Shown here: positions 1 through 9,976 of the stretch, piece by piece
How the letters are laid out: the number at the start of each line of letters is the position of its first letter
Numbering within the stretch: the first letter of the stretch is position 1
DNA from: Millionella massiliensis
GTDB taxonomy: Bacteria > Bacteroidota > Bacteroidia > Bacteroidales > Rikenellaceae
Direction: 5' to 3'
Assembly (NCBI RefSeq): GCF_900104655.1
Contig: NZ_FNWD01000002.1
Coordinates: forward strand, 310,001 to 374,000
Length of the DNA: 64,000 nt
The notes under the pieces: model-generated
Seen by the model: only the letters and a program-made list of their open reading frames with translations
Told to the model about the DNA's origin: nothing
The model's database searches: none
Position numbers and translations under genes: made by a program

Positions 1-156
1 ATTGTTTGGACTGAATAGATGTAACGGTATTTTAGTGCTTGTTTGAAGGTTGTATATCCAAGTAGTGAAGCCTGTTAAGAGTGATTAATATATTATACAG
101 CAGATACCACAAAAGGTGCGTATTTATAGTTTTTAATGTTTTTATAAATATGACAG

Positions 157-187
157 TTTGGTGGGTATGAGGCTTTGTGTAAATTTG
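157..187 (+). promoter_or_regulatory. Bacteroidetes-type promoter for the first lipoprotein gene
   Basis: TTTG at 157-160 and TAAATTTG at 180-187 are separated by exactly 19 bases, the standard spacing of the Bacteroidetes primary sigma factor promoter (TTTG / TAnnTTTG). Transcription would start near 194, leaving a leader of about 130 bases before the lipoprotein gene at 324. The leader contains a 7-bp inverted repeat (241-247 with 260-266). Upstream, 1-156 is AT-rich and I see no gene in it. Confidence 0.7.
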
Positions 188-323
188 CAGCGGAAAAATC
201 CGGATGAGATGCTGAAAATGGGTATTTTTTGGTGAGCGATTGTATGTGGTTATTAAAATACATACAGGTTTACAGCATTGCGTCTTTTTTAGTGAAACAT
301 TTTAATTAAACAACCAAATACAG

Positions 324-725
324 ATGATTATGAAACAATTGCGGAAATTCCGTTATGTGTTGATGACCATGGCAGTTTTGCTGTGTGCAGGTTTTGTAAG
401 TTGCTCGGAAGAAACTAACGATCAAATGATCTATTCGGCCGGGTTCGATTCATTCAGCATCAGCTCGAGTGGTACTGAACTGCCGTGGGATGAAATGTCT
501 GCAATCCAAGGGATCTTTTATGATGAGTTGGGAATAACTACTCAAATTTTCGAAATGGAAGGTCCTGCTGCGGAGTGTGATGCAAAGGTCAAAGCTGCGT
601 GTGAGCGTGCTGTGACTCGTTTGAAACAGCAGACTTGGAAAGCGACATTCGTATTCAAGGTCTATAATGCCATTACGGAGCAGGATGTCTTTCTGTACAG
701 CTATCCTGAGACCAGTTCGAATTAA
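324..725 (+). CDS. Small predicted lipoprotein of unknown function
   Basis: The gene encodes 133 residues, or 131 if the second ATG at 330 is used. The N-terminus has basic residues (KQLRKFR), a hydrophobic stretch and a lipobox-like FVSC followed by SEETND, so it is probably a lipidated envelope protein cleaved before that cysteine (about residue 27). The mature part is acidic and about 105 residues long, with two more cysteines near the middle and no motif I recognise. It stands alone, with its own promoter (157-187) and terminator (878-910). The region is more AT-rich than most of the window, which could mean recent acquisition or just weak selection. No function is assigned. Confidence 0.7.
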   Translation: MIMKQLRKFRYVLMTMAVLLCAGFVSCSEETNDQMIYSAGFDSFSISSSGTELPWDEMSAIQGIFYDELGITTQIFEMEGPAAECDAKVKAACERAVTRLKQQTWKATFVFKVYNAITEQDVFLYSYPETSSN

Positions 726-876
726 TGTTCACCTTTATTCCAAGATGAATTGATTTTTTAGGTCCAATAATTCAAAATGCTGTCTTTGGATATTTTATTG
801 AACATGGCGGACATTAATGTTCGGTATATGTAATGTAGATTTTCCAAGGGGCAGTGTAAATCAATCTTTGTGAGAA

Positions 877-910
877 TAATGCCTATTTGCCGTTTAGCAA
901 ATAGGCATTA
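877..910 (+). terminator. Intrinsic terminator downstream of the lipoprotein gene
   Basis: A perfect 14-bp stem (877-890 with 897-910) with a six-base loop is followed directly by a run of T. It lies about 150 bases after the lipoprotein stop codon. Confidence 0.8.
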
Positions 911-917
911 TTTTTTG

Positions 918-1140
918 TTTTTTGAGAACAGTACAGAACTGCCCTCACGCCGGGCAGGCGGTGCCGCGGGCACTCCGTCAGAGTGGTATTACCTCGAATA
1001 AATGTCCCATACAGAGTTTAGGTAATACAGCTGTTAGAGGTTTTGCCTGTTTGCTTGGCATGACAATTATACTATCAATCGTCGCTCCGCCGCGAGCACG
1101 CGGGGCCCGCGCGGCAGCGCAGTCGAAGAACCTTTAATCG
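918..1140. other. Non-coding block rich in inverted repeats
   Basis: This stretch lies between two terminators and carries no convincing gene. It holds an 8-bp inverted repeat GTATTACC/GGTAATAC (986-993 with 1021-1028) and, further on, a very GC-rich segment with nested GC dyads (about 1085-1128). The one open frame through it has low-complexity, arginine- and alanine-rich composition and looks accidental. It could be an interspersed repeat or the remains of one. Confidence 0.4.
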
Positions 1141-1162
1141 ATGTAAGACCCTTCAAGTAACA

Positions 1163-1200
1163 AAAACGGAGAGAATCACTTTGAGGATTCTCTCCGTTTT
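1163..1200 (-). terminator. Intrinsic terminator of fabD
   Basis: A perfect 15-bp stem (1163-1177 with 1186-1200) with an eight-base loop, flanked by A/T runs, lies just beyond the fabD stop on the minus strand. Confidence 0.85.
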
Positions 1201-1221
1201 CTATTAAAAGCAACAACGGAA

Positions 1222-2103
1222 CTACAAAGTGCTTTTCGATTCGCAGGCAGCTTCGCGGTTCACTTTCTTAATAAGACCAGCCAGAACGTTGCCCGGGCCG
1301 AGTTCGGTGAAAGAAGTGGCGCCGTCAGCAATCATGTTTTGCACGGTCTGCGTCCAGCGTACCGGAGCGGTCAACTGTGCGATCAGGTTGGCTTTGATCT
1401 TTTCAGGGTCGGTATAAGGTTTAGCATCGACGTTCTGATAAACCGGGCATACCGGAGTGGTGAACTGTGCAGCTTTGATAGCCTCTTCGAGTTCTACGCG
1501 TGCCGGTTCCATCAGCGGCGAGTGGAATGCACCGCCGACGCTCAGTTTCAGAGCACGTTTTGCGCCTTTGGCCGTGAGTTGTTCGCAGGCTTTGTCGATA
1601 CCTTCGATCGAACCGGAAATTACCAACTGGCCGGGGCAGTTGTAGTTGGCAGCCACGACCACTTCAGGAATCGAAGCGCAAACCTCTTCGACCACTTCGT
1701 CCGGCAGTGCGATGATGGCAGCCATGGTCGAAGGCTGGAGTTCGCAGGCTTTCTGCATGGCCTGAGCACGTTTCGATACCAACTTCAGACCCTCTTCGAA
1801 ACTGAGAGCACCGGCAGCAACCAGGGCGCTGAATTCGCCGAGCGAGTGACCTGCGGTCATATCGGGTTTGAAGTCAGGCAGCGATTTAGCCAGAATTACC
1901 GAGTGCAGGAATACGGCCGGCTGGGTAACCTTGGTCTGTTTGAGTTCTTCGGCCGTACCGTTGAACATGATGTCCGTGATGCTGAAACCGAGAATTTCAT
2001 TGGCTTTTTCGAACAGTTCTTTTGCGGCGGGCACGGTGTCGTACAACTCTTTGCCCATGCCGGAGAACTGTGCTCCCTGTCCGGGGAAAACGTATGCTTT
2101 CAT
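1222..2103 (-). CDS. fabD: Malonyl-CoA:ACP transacylase (FabD)
   Basis: This cytoplasmic enzyme moves malonyl from CoA to acyl carrier protein, supplying the extender unit for fatty-acid synthesis. The 293-residue length is normal for the family. The N-terminal FPGQGAQ (residues 6-12) and the nucleophile motif GHSLGE with Ser87 are both present, as is the later GGAFHSPLM carrying the catalytic histidine, and QPAVF (61-65) matches the family. It is a single-gene unit with its own terminator (1163-1200). On the minus strand, a TATATTTG box (CAAATATA at 2129-2136) sits about 25 bases ahead of the ATG and is a likely -7 element, although no good -33 element is present. It is divergent from the GH2 gene at 2248. 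Confidence 0.96.
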   Translation of the reverse strand: MKAYVFPGQGAQFSGMGKELYDTVPAAKELFEKANEILGFSITDIMFNGTAEELKQTKVTQPAVFLHSVILAKSLPDFKPDMTAGHSLGEFSALVAAGALSFEEGLKLVSKRAQAMQKACELQPSTMAAIIALPDEVVEEVCASIPEVVVAANYNCPGQLVISGSIEGIDKACEQLTAKGAKRALKLSVGGAFHSPLMEPARVELEEAIKAAQFTTPVCPVYQNVDAKPYTDPEKIKANLIAQLTAPVRWTQTVQNMIADGATSFTELGPGNVLAGLIKKVNREAACESKSTL

Positions 2104-2247
2104 GCTTTTTTCAAATTAATGTGATGGGCAAATATAATCCTTTTTTTCAAAAGTTTCGACAGAGTCATTCAAGGCCGTTAAGAGCCGATTGGCAGTGGGC
2201 ATATCCCGAAAAAACGTTATATTTGTCGTTTAGAAATTAACTACCCC

Positions 2248-4335
2248 ATGAAACGACTCTTTGCCGCAATTGCTTTACTATCCGTGACATACGGCGCGTA
2301 TGCCGGACCTAAAAAATATGCAGCTCCCTATGTGATCTCCGATCGCCAGGAGTTGCCCCGTTCGGTGTTCGTGAGCTATCGTAATCAAAAAGATGCTTTC
2401 CGAAACGACTTCGACAGTTCGCAATATTATGTTGGATTAAACGGCGAATGGAGTTTTCGGCTCTTTTCCTCGCAGAATCTGGTGCCCGATGAGGTGGCCG
2501 GGAAAGGGGATGTGCTGGAAAATCTGATTCAGGACTGGTCGACGATCACGCTGCCCGGAGCCTGGGAAATCAAAGGAAGCGGCGGAACCGGTGAGGCTAT
2601 TTTTGCATCGAAAGCCTATGATTTTGTCCGAAAAAAAGGACAGGTTAAGCCGCCGCATCTACCCGATGCCTCGCCCGTAGCCGTATATATCCGCAAGTTT
2701 ACCGTCCCGTTCGATCTTTTTGACAAGGCTCATTTCCTTCATATAGGTGCGGTAAAGGCCGGTGCGAAGGTCTATGTCAATGGCAATGAGGTCGGATTCA
2801 GCCAGAAAGACTCCAAAAATCCCGTCGAGTTCGACGTGACCAAATATGTCGGCGAAGGACGCAATTGGATTGCCATTGTCGTTCCGCAATACACCGAAGC
2901 CAGCTACCTCGAGGGTTGGCAGGACTGGCGACTCTCCGGGATTAACCGCGACATGTTCCTCTTTGCTCAGCCCAAGATCCGCATGCGTGATTACTTGGTG
3001 CAGACGACCCTCGACCCCACCTATACCAATGGTTTGCTTGAAACGGCCATGTTGTTGAAAACCCAGTTATTGAATGCTCATACCGTGACCGTTTATTACG
3101 ATCTGTATGATCCGCAGGGCAAATTGGTGAACAGTAATTCGCGCGATGTGGAGGTCGGCATGCGGATCGAGGATACCGTTCGTTTCACCGCCTCGATCCC
3201 GAACGTGGTGAAGTGGTCGGCTGAGCAGCCCAACCTTTATACGATCCTTTACCGCATTAAACGCAATGGACGCTTTACCGAATATGTCGCCTGTCGGGTC
3301 GGGTTCCGTACCGTCGAGACCAAAGGCGAGCAGTTCCTGGTGAACGGTCAGCCTGTTATTTTCAAAGGGGTGAACCTCGCAGAGCATATGCCGCAGAGCG
3401 GGAATGTAGTCGACACTGCGCAGATGCGTCAGTTGCTGACCGACATGAAACTGGCCGGCGTGAATGCCATCCGTACCGACGGTTATCCCCTGCCGTACAG
3501 TTTTTACCAACTGTGTGACGAGCTCGGCTTCTATGTGTGCGATGTGGCCAATATCGATGCCTGGGGAACCGGGACCAGTATTTACAAGGGCGGTACACTC
3601 TCGAACGATCCGGCGTGGTGCGATGCCTACCAGGCCCGTATCGCCGCCATGTACGAACGCAATAAGAACCATCCTTCGGTGGTGATGTGGTCGCTCGGTG
3701 ATCGTTCCGGAAACGGTTACAACATGTATCAGGGTTACTTGATGCTCAAGGCGCGGGAACGCACCCGGCCGATCGTCTATAATGGGGCTGCGAAAGAGTG
3801 GAATACGGAGGTCTATTGTCCCGATTATCCTGAATCGACCGAAAACAATTCGGGCCGTCCGCTGATCCCCTCGCGGGTAGAGTTTGACGCCAAGTGGTGG
3901 ACGACTCCCGGATTGCAGGGAGCCTTCCTCGAACGTTGGAACGACATGTCGCTCACGGCTGCCCTACCAGGCGGGAAATATATTCTCTCGGACAACTACG
4001 AACGTCAGCAGGCCTCGAGCGGCAAAGTGAAGCTGGCCGCCATGTCGAAGAATGACCAGCTGAGAGAACTGTTTGCCAACGTGATCATTGAGCAGGTTGA
4101 TGCGGCAAAAGGGATCTACAAATTTGAAAATCGTCTGCAGTTCACCGACTTGGATCAATATACCGTAAGCTATCGTTTGGTCAATACCAGCGGCAAGGTG
4201 TTGCGTGAAGGTATTGTCAACGTATCGGCTGCGCCGGGCGAATCGGCGGAGATTGAAATTCCGGGTGTCGGTTTGAACGGCCGGGATCGCCGACTGACAA
4301 TCGAGGTTGGCAATATTGCCCGTGCAGAGTTTTAA
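2248..4335 (+). CDS. GH2 beta-galactosidase-like protein with lost catalytic residues
   Basis: The 695-residue product has a signal peptide (MKRLFAAIALLS...AYAG). It then follows the LacZ-type GH2 order: a sugar-binding jelly roll (about 60-245), an immunoglobulin-like domain (about 250-355), a TIM barrel (about 357-570) and one further beta domain (about 590-690). The final LacZ domain is missing. The fold signature is clear, but the active site is degenerate. The usual WSLGNE reads WSLGDR (481-486), so the acid/base Glu is Arg486. The segment aligned with LILCEY reads LIPSRV (539-544), so the nucleophile position is Arg543. NRHEHHP has become NLAEHMP (376-382). I infer a secreted, probably non-hydrolytic sugar-binding protein. 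It leads a same-strand run with plsC, parE and parC. A TATATTTG box lies at 2218-2225. Confidence 0.85.
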   Translation: MKRLFAAIALLSVTYGAYAGPKKYAAPYVISDRQELPRSVFVSYRNQKDAFRNDFDSSQYYVGLNGEWSFRLFSSQNLVPDEVAGKGDVLENLIQDWSTITLPGAWEIKGSGGTGEAIFASKAYDFVRKKGQVKPPHLPDASPVAVYIRKFTVPFDLFDKAHFLHIGAVKAGAKVYVNGNEVGFSQKDSKNPVEFDVTKYVGEGRNWIAIVVPQYTEASYLEGWQDWRLSGINRDMFLFAQPKIRMRDYLVQTTLDPTYTNGLLETAMLLKTQLLNAHTVTVYYDLYDPQGKLVNSNSRDVEVGMRIEDTVRFTASIPNVVKWSAEQPNLYTILYRIKRNGRFTEYVACRVGFRTVETKGEQFLVNGQPVIFKGVNLAEHMPQSGNVVDTAQMRQLLTDMKLAGVNAIRTDGYPLPYSFYQLCDELGFYVCDVANIDAWGTGTSIYKGGTLSNDPAWCDAYQARIAAMYERNKNHPSVVMWSLGDRSGNGYNMYQGYLMLKARERTRPIVYNGAAKEWNTEVYCPDYPESTENNSGRPLIPSRVEFDAKWWTTPGLQGAFLERWNDMSLTAALPGGKYILSDNYERQQASSGKVKLAAMSKNDQLRELFANVIIEQVDAAKGIYKFENRLQFTDLDQYTVSYRLVNTSGKVLREGIVNVSAAPGESAEIEIPGVGLNGRDRRLTIEVGNIARAEF

Positions 4336-4357
4336 GTAAATCGACACGGAGTTGAAA

Positions 4358-5104
4358 ATGAATCGATTGAGAACGATATATTATCTGACAGTTCTGGCAC
4401 TCTTCACCATCGTGATTTTTGTGGTGTTTGGGTGTGTGTGGCTGTTGACTGTTCTATTCGACCGAAACCGTGCGGTGTGTCACCACGTGTCGCGATTCTG
4501 GTCGAAAATGATCTACCGCCTGTGCCCCTGGTGGCGTGTGGAGGTGAGCGGACAGGAGCATATCGTTCCCGGACGGTCCTATGTTGTGGTCTCGAACCAT
4601 CAGGCCATGCTCGATATTCCGTTGCTGTACGTCCTTCCGTTCAACTTCAAATGGGTTTCGAAGCGTGAGGTCTACAAAATTCCTATCTTCGGGTGGGTGC
4701 TGTGGATGCACGGCGACGTGGCGATCGAACGCGGCGGAACGGCCAGCACCAAGGCCATGTTCGAGAAGTGTGAAGCCTATCTCGACCGTGGAGTGAGTGT
4801 GGTGATGTTCCCCGAGGGGACGCGGACCAAAACCGGGCAGGTCAATCGATTCAAGGAGGGTGCAATGTTGTTGGCCCGGCAGAGTGGGGCAGACATTCTC
4901 CCGGTTGTGATCGACGGAACGTTCGATGCCGTCGGTGCACATGGCGTTACGGCGCCGCATACTTTTCAGGTTCGCATTCTGGAACCGATTGGGGCAGATG
5001 AGATTGCCCGCACGTCGGTCAAAGAGTTACGTGATCGACTTAACACTCGCATGAGCGAGGTGCATCGTGAGATTGCTCCCCGCCATTATCAAGACAATCA
5101 GTAG
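4358..5104 (+). CDS. plsC: 1-acyl-sn-glycerol-3-phosphate acyltransferase (PlsC)
   Basis: This membrane enzyme acylates lysophosphatidic acid to phosphatidic acid in phospholipid synthesis. The 248-residue product has an N-terminal membrane segment (about 8-34), the acyltransferase block I NHQAMLD (His81, Asp86), and block [11 protein letters not shown], so the catalytic HX4D and the substrate-binding EGTR are intact. I chose the ATG at 4358, which has GGAG at 4348-4351 at good spacing. A TTG two codons earlier (4352) is the alternative. It starts 22 bases after the GH2-like gene and ends 17 bases before parE, so it is probably co-transcribed with both. Confidence 0.93.
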   Translation: MNRLRTIYYLTVLALFTIVIFVVFGCVWLLTVLFDRNRAVCHHVSRFWSKMIYRLCPWWRVEVSGQEHIVPGRSYVVVSNHQAMLDIPLLYVLPFNFKWVSKREVYKIPIFGWVLWMHGDVAIERGGTASTKAMFEKCEAYLDRGVSVVMFPEGTRTKTGQVNRFKEGAMLLARQSGADILPVVIDGTFDAVGAHGVTAPHTFQVRILEPIGADEIARTSVKELRDRLNTRMSEVHREIAPRHYQDNQ

Positions 5105-5121
5105 GAGTACAAGATACTAAA

Positions 5122-7029
5122 ATGACAGCAGCAGAAGAGGCAGCCAGCAGTTATTCGGAAGAACATATCCAGACCCTCGACTGGAAAGAGCACATCCGTC
5201 GTCGTCCCGGGATGTACATCGGGAAACTCGGCGATGGTTCGCAGCCCGACGACGGGATTTATATCCTGATTAAGGAGGTGTTGGACAACTCGCTCGACGA
5301 GTATATGATGGGATTCGGCAAGCAGATCGAGATTAAGGTCGAGGAGAACACCGTAACGATCCGCGACTACGGCCGTGGTATCCCGCTGGGAAAGCTCGAA
5401 GAGGTCGCCTCGAAAATGAATACCGGCGCCAAGTACGACTCCAAGGCGTTTAAGAAATCCGTAGGTCTTAATGGTGTGGGTATCAAGGCGGTAAATGCAC
5501 TCTCCTCAAGTTTTATTATCACCAGTACCCGTGACGGAGAGGCCCGCACGATCGAGTTTTCGGCCGGACAGAAGATCGGCGAACACACCGATGCGACCGG
5601 TGAAAAGACCGGTACCCGTGTGCAGTTCATTGCCGATACCGCCGTCTTCGGCGCATATCACTACAATTTCGAGTACATCGAAACGATGCTCCGCAACTAC
5701 ACCTACCTCAATGCGGGGCTGGTCATCAAGTTCAACGGAGTGCCCTACGTCTCGAAACACGGTCTGCTCGACCTGCTCACCGAAAGCGTAGGTGGTGATT
5801 TCCTCTATCCGCCCATCCACCTGATCGGCGAAGACATTGAGGTGGCCATGACGCACGGTAACGGCTACAACGAGAGCTATTATTCGTTTGTGAACGGTCA
5901 GCACACCACTCAGGGCGGTACCCATCAGGCCGCTTTCCGTGAAGCGGTGGTGAAGACCGTGCGTGAGTTCTATAAAAAGGATTTTGACGCATCGGATATT
6001 CGTACTTCGATTATCGCGGCCATCAGTATCAAGGTCGAAGAGCCGGTTTTCGAGTCGCAGACCAAGACTAAACTCGGTTCGAAAGAGATGTCGCCCGATG
6101 GGGTTACGGTGCGAAACTTCGTGATCGATTTCCTGAAAGAGCAGCTTGACAACTACTTGCATAAAAACCCCGAAACGGCTGATATCCTGTTAAAAAAGAT
6201 TCAGGAGGCCGAGAAGGAACGCAAGGCCATTAGTGGAATTCAGAAAAAGGCGCGCGAGTTCGCCAAAAAAGCCTCGCTGCACAACAAAAAATTGCGCGAC
6301 TGCCGGATTCACCTCGGCGATAAGGACGAACGGGCCGAAGAAAGCGCCATTTTCATCACCGAGGGCGACTCCGCGAGCGGTTCCATTACCAAAAGTCGTG
6401 ACGTCAATACGCAGGCTGTCTTCAGCCTGCGTGGAAAACCCTTAAATACCTATGGGTTAACGAAGAAGATCGTTTACGAGAACGAAGAGTTTAACCTTCT
6501 GCAGGCAGCTCTGAATATCGAGGAGGATATGGATAACCTGCGTTACAACAAGGTGATTATCGCCACCGATGCCGATGTCGACGGAATGCATATCCGGTTG
6601 CTGCTGATCACCTTTTTCCTGCAGTTCTTCCCCGATATCATCCGCAGTGGCCACCTCTATATTCTGCAAACCCCGCTGTTCCGGGTGCGCAATAAAAAGG
6701 AGACCCGCTACTGCTACACCGAAACCGAACGCCAGCAGGCCATCGCGCAACTCGGTACGAATCCCGAAATCACCCGGTTCAAGGGGTTGGGAGAGATCTC
6801 GCCCAATGAATTCAAGGAGTTTATCGGCGAAGGAATCCGGCTCGAAAAGGTGCGCCTAACCAAAGGGGACCCCATTTCGGATATGTTGGAGTTCTACATG
6901 GGCAAGAATACACAGGAACGACAGGATTTCATTATCGACAACCTGAAGATCGAAGAAGACCTGATCGAGGAGTTGGAGAATGCCCAGGCCTTCAAGGAGG
7001 ATGATATCGAAACAGCAGAAGCGATTTAA
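5122..7029 (+). CDS. parE: DNA topoisomerase IV subunit B (ParE)
   Basis: This is the ATPase/TOPRIM subunit of type IIA topoisomerase, which decatenates and relaxes DNA together with ParC. The 635-residue length suits ParE. The GHKL ATPase domain shows RRRPGMYIG (28-36), EVLDNSLDE and the ATP-lid [16 protein letters not shown]. The TOPRIM domain shows TEGDSASGS and [10 protein letters not shown], and the C-terminal GRG-type segment RFKGLGEI is present. TEGDSASGS has Ser where many GyrB/ParE proteins have Gly, a variation I note without assigning significance. The gene sits 26 bases ahead of parC, the usual pairing, which favours topo IV over gyrase. Confidence 0.93.
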   Translation: MTAAEEAASSYSEEHIQTLDWKEHIRRRPGMYIGKLGDGSQPDDGIYILIKEVLDNSLDEYMMGFGKQIEIKVEENTVTIRDYGRGIPLGKLEEVASKMNTGAKYDSKAFKKSVGLNGVGIKAVNALSSSFIITSTRDGEARTIEFSAGQKIGEHTDATGEKTGTRVQFIADTAVFGAYHYNFEYIETMLRNYTYLNAGLVIKFNGVPYVSKHGLLDLLTESVGGDFLYPPIHLIGEDIEVAMTHGNGYNESYYSFVNGQHTTQGGTHQAAFREAVVKTVREFYKKDFDASDIRTSIIAAISIKVEEPVFESQTKTKLGSKEMSPDGVTVRNFVIDFLKEQLDNYLHKNPETADILLKKIQEAEKERKAISGIQKKAREFAKKASLHNKKLRDCRIHLGDKDERAEESAIFITEGDSASGSITKSRDVNTQAVFSLRGKPLNTYGLTKKIVYENEEFNLLQAALNIEEDMDNLRYNKVIIATDADVDGMHIRLLLITFFLQFFPDIIRSGHLYILQTPLFRVRNKKETRYCYTETERQQAIAQLGTNPEITRFKGLGEISPNEFKEFIGEGIRLEKVRLTKGDPISDMLEFYMGKNTQERQDFIIDNLKIEEDLIEELENAQAFKEDDIETAEAI

Positions 7030-7055
7030 TAGATAAGACACGGAATCGAATATAA

Positions 7056-9758
7056 ATGAGCACGATAGACGATCAGGAAAATCCCGGCGCAGAGGTGGAG
7101 GAAACCACCGAGGTGACCGAGGTTTCAGCGGAAAAACACGGCAAATATACCCAGTTGATTAACGATGCGGTGGCCCATCGGCTGACGGGAATGTACAAGG
7201 ACTGGTTCTTGGACTATGCTTCGTACGTTATTCTCGAGCGGGCCGTGCCCCATCTGGATGACGGTCTGAAGCCCGTGCAGCGGCGTATTCTCCACTCCAT
7301 GAAACGGATGGACGACGGCCGCTACAACAAGGTGGCCAACATCATCGGTTTTACGATGCAGTTCCACCCCCATGGCGACGCTTCGATCGGCGACGCTTTG
7401 GTGCAGCTCGGGCAGAAAGACCTGCTGATCGACACTCAGGGGAACTGGGGAAATATTCTGACCGGTGACAGCGCCGCCGCTCCCCGTTATATCGAGGCAC
7501 GTCTGTCGAAACTGGCACTGGATGTGGTTTTCAATCCGAAAACCACCGAGTGGATGCTCTCTTATGACGGTCGGAATCAGGAACCCGTTACGTTGCCCGT
7601 GAAATTTCCGTTGCTGCTGGCTCAAGGTGTCGAGGGGATTGCTGTGGGGCTGGCTTCCAAGATTCTTCCCCACAACTTCATCGAGCTGTTGGAGGCTTCG
7701 ATTGCCTACCTGCGCGGTGAAGAGTTTACGCTCTATCCCGATTTCCCCACCGGCGGGATGATCGACTGCTCGAAATATAACGACGGGATGCGTGGCGGAG
7801 TGGTGAAAGTACGTGCGAAGATCACCAAGCAGGATAAAAAGACGCTGGTTATCAGTGAAATTCCGTATGGGAAAAGCACTTCGACCGTGATCGAATCGAT
7901 TCTGAAGGCCAACGACAAAGGGAAAATCAAGATCAAGAAGGTCGATGACAATACGGCGGCCAACGTCGAGATCGTCGTGCACCTTTCGGGAGACGTTTCG
8001 CCTGACAAGACGATCGATGCCTTGTATGCATTCACCGATTGCGAAGTGTCGATCTCGCCCAACGCATGCGTGATTGAGGATAAAAAACCGCTGTTTATCG
8101 GTGTGAGCGACATGTTGCGCCGCTCGGTCGAAAACACCAAAGGACTCCTCAAACGTGAACTGGAGATCCGGCTCGGAGAGCTCACCGAAGAGTGGCACAT
8201 GTCGTCGCTCGAACGGATCTTCATCGAAAACCGCATCTACAACTCCATCGAAGAGTGTACCACCTGGGAGAGTGTTCTCGAAACCATCGATCGGGAGCTC
8301 ACTCCGTTTAAGCCGATGTTGCAGCGTGAGGTAACGCGCGAGGACATCATCAAGCTGACCGAGATCAAAATCAAACGCATCTCGCGCTACGATTCGTTCC
8401 GTGCCGATGAGCAAATCCGCAGCATCGAGGCGGAAATCGATGAAGTAAAACATCATCTCGATACGCTAACCGACTATACGATTGACTATTACCAGAATAT
8501 TCTGAAGAAATACGGCAAGGGGCGTGAACGCAAAACCGAGATTCGCAGCTTCGATACCATTGAGGCAGCCAAAGTGGTGGTAGCAAACGCCAAACTCTAC
8601 GTCAATCGCGCCGAAGGTTTCTACGGTATCGGTGCGGGAATGAAGAAAGAGGAATTCGTGTGCGACTGCTCCGATATCGATGATGTGATTATATTCAACA
8701 AACAGGGGAAATATACCATCACCAAAGTCTCCGAGAAGGCGTTCTTCAGCAAGAATATCCTCTATATCGGGGTGTTCAAGCGAAACGACGAGCGGACCAT
8801 ATACAATGTCCTTTATCGCGACGGCCTCAAAGGGGCCATTATGATGAAGCGGTGCGCCATCAAGGGAATTACGCGCGACCGCGAGTACGACATCACTAAA
8901 GGTACAGCCGGCAGTGAGGTGCTCTATATGAGCGTGAACCCCAACGGGGAAGCCGAAACGCTGAAGATCTACTTTAAGCCCCGCCCGCGTCTCAAAAAGC
9001 TGATTACCGACCTCGATTTCAGCAATCTGGTTATCAAGGGACGGCAGTCGCAGGGTAACCTCTTCTCGCGTTATGCCATTCACAAGATCGTACTGAAAGA
9101 GCGGGGTACTTCGACGCTCGGCGGTCAGAATATCTGGTTCGACCACGATATCAATCGCCTCAATACGGAGGGACGAGGTGAGTTGCTGGGTGAATTTGCC
9201 GGGGACGACCGACTGGTGGTCTTTACGAAAGACGCGCAGTACTACACCTCCGGTTTTGATCTGGGACAGCATTTTCCTGAAAACCTGTTGTTTGTCGAAA
9301 AATATAATCCCGACAAGGTTTATACCGTAATATACATCGACAAGGCACAAGGGTTGCATTATATCAAGCGTTTCCAGGCTGAAGTGTGCGACCAGAAACC
9401 GCAGCAGTTCGTGGAGCCCGAAAATGAATTTGTCACGATGAACGACGACAAATATCCGGTAGTGCAGCTGTTGTACGGCGGCAAATACAACGGACGTTCG
9501 CCCGAGGTGGTGGATGCCGAGTCATTTATCGGTGTCAAGAGTCATCGAGCCAAAGGGAAACGTTTGTCGAACCTGACCTTGGAAGAGGTGATCTGGTTGG
9601 AACCGTTGCAGAAAGAGGCTCCGGCAAATGACGATACTGCGACTGAAAGCGGCGTGTCGGATGCTCAAGGCGGGGTCTCTGCCGATGGTTCCGTGATGGG
9701 GGCCGAAGATGCGGATGAAACGGAGACACCGGGCGGTAACCAGCTGGAACTATTTTAG
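7056..9758 (+). CDS. parC: DNA topoisomerase IV subunit A (ParC)
   Basis: This is the breakage-reunion subunit. The 900-residue product has an acidic N-terminal tail of about 30 residues, then the winged-helix/tower core. HPHGDASIGDAL (104-115) and the catalytic tyrosine in PRYIEARLS (Tyr145) are clear. The position that is Ser83 in E. coli GyrA is Ala109 here. The C-terminal third reads as a divergent beta-pinwheel without a gyrase GyrA-box. The last 45 residues are low-complexity and acidic, ending in GGNQLELF. It is the last gene of the GH2-plsC-parE-parC run. I see no strong terminator behind it, and 9759-9976 holds only a possible -7 box (TAGCTTTG, 9885-9892) for aroK. Confidence 0.93.
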   Translation: MSTIDDQENPGAEVEETTEVTEVSAEKHGKYTQLINDAVAHRLTGMYKDWFLDYASYVILERAVPHLDDGLKPVQRRILHSMKRMDDGRYNKVANIIGFTMQFHPHGDASIGDALVQLGQKDLLIDTQGNWGNILTGDSAAAPRYIEARLSKLALDVVFNPKTTEWMLSYDGRNQEPVTLPVKFPLLLAQGVEGIAVGLASKILPHNFIELLEASIAYLRGEEFTLYPDFPTGGMIDCSKYNDGMRGGVVKVRAKITKQDKKTLVISEIPYGKSTSTVIESILKANDKGKIKIKKVDDNTAANVEIVVHLSGDVSPDKTIDALYAFTDCEVSISPNACVIEDKKPLFIGVSDMLRRSVENTKGLLKRELEIRLGELTEEWHMSSLERIFIENRIYNSIEECTTWESVLETIDRELTPFKPMLQREVTREDIIKLTEIKIKRISRYDSFRADEQIRSIEAEIDEVKHHLDTLTDYTIDYYQNILKKYGKGRERKTEIRSFDTIEAAKVVVANAKLYVNRAEGFYGIGAGMKKEEFVCDCSDIDDVIIFNKQGKYTITKVSEKAFFSKNILYIGVFKRNDERTIYNVLYRDGLKGAIMMKRCAIKGITRDREYDITKGTAGSEVLYMSVNPNGEAETLKIYFKPRPRLKKLITDLDFSNLVIKGRQSQGNLFSRYAIHKIVLKERGTSTLGGQNIWFDHDINRLNTEGRGELLGEFAGDDRLVVFTKDAQYYTSGFDLGQHFPENLLFVEKYNPDKVYTVIYIDKAQGLHYIKRFQAEVCDQKPQQFVEPENEFVTMNDDKYPVVQLLYGGKYNGRSPEVVDAESFIGVKSHRAKGKRLSNLTLEEVIWLEPLQKEAPANDDTATESGVSDAQGGVSADGSVMGAEDADETETPGGNQLELF

Positions 9759-9976
9759 ATTTTGTCGGGTTTAGCTGAATAACTGCATTGAGTGAAAATG
9801 TTGCGCAACTTTATTAAGCTAAAGTGTTAAGGATGCAGTGTTTTCGCTCGGCACATGAACCTGTACTTTTTGTTGTTGATAAGGTAGCTTTGGTACAAAT
9901 CGGTTTGGTGCGGTTGTAAATTGCGATACTTGTTCAAATAAAACACCCTAACTCAGGGATTACAGAATGTAATACG

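Noticed and set aside
922..1137. 71-codon open frame on the plus strand
   Set aside because: Composition is low-complexity and follows GC-rich repeats; it has no ribosome-binding site and starts right at a terminator.
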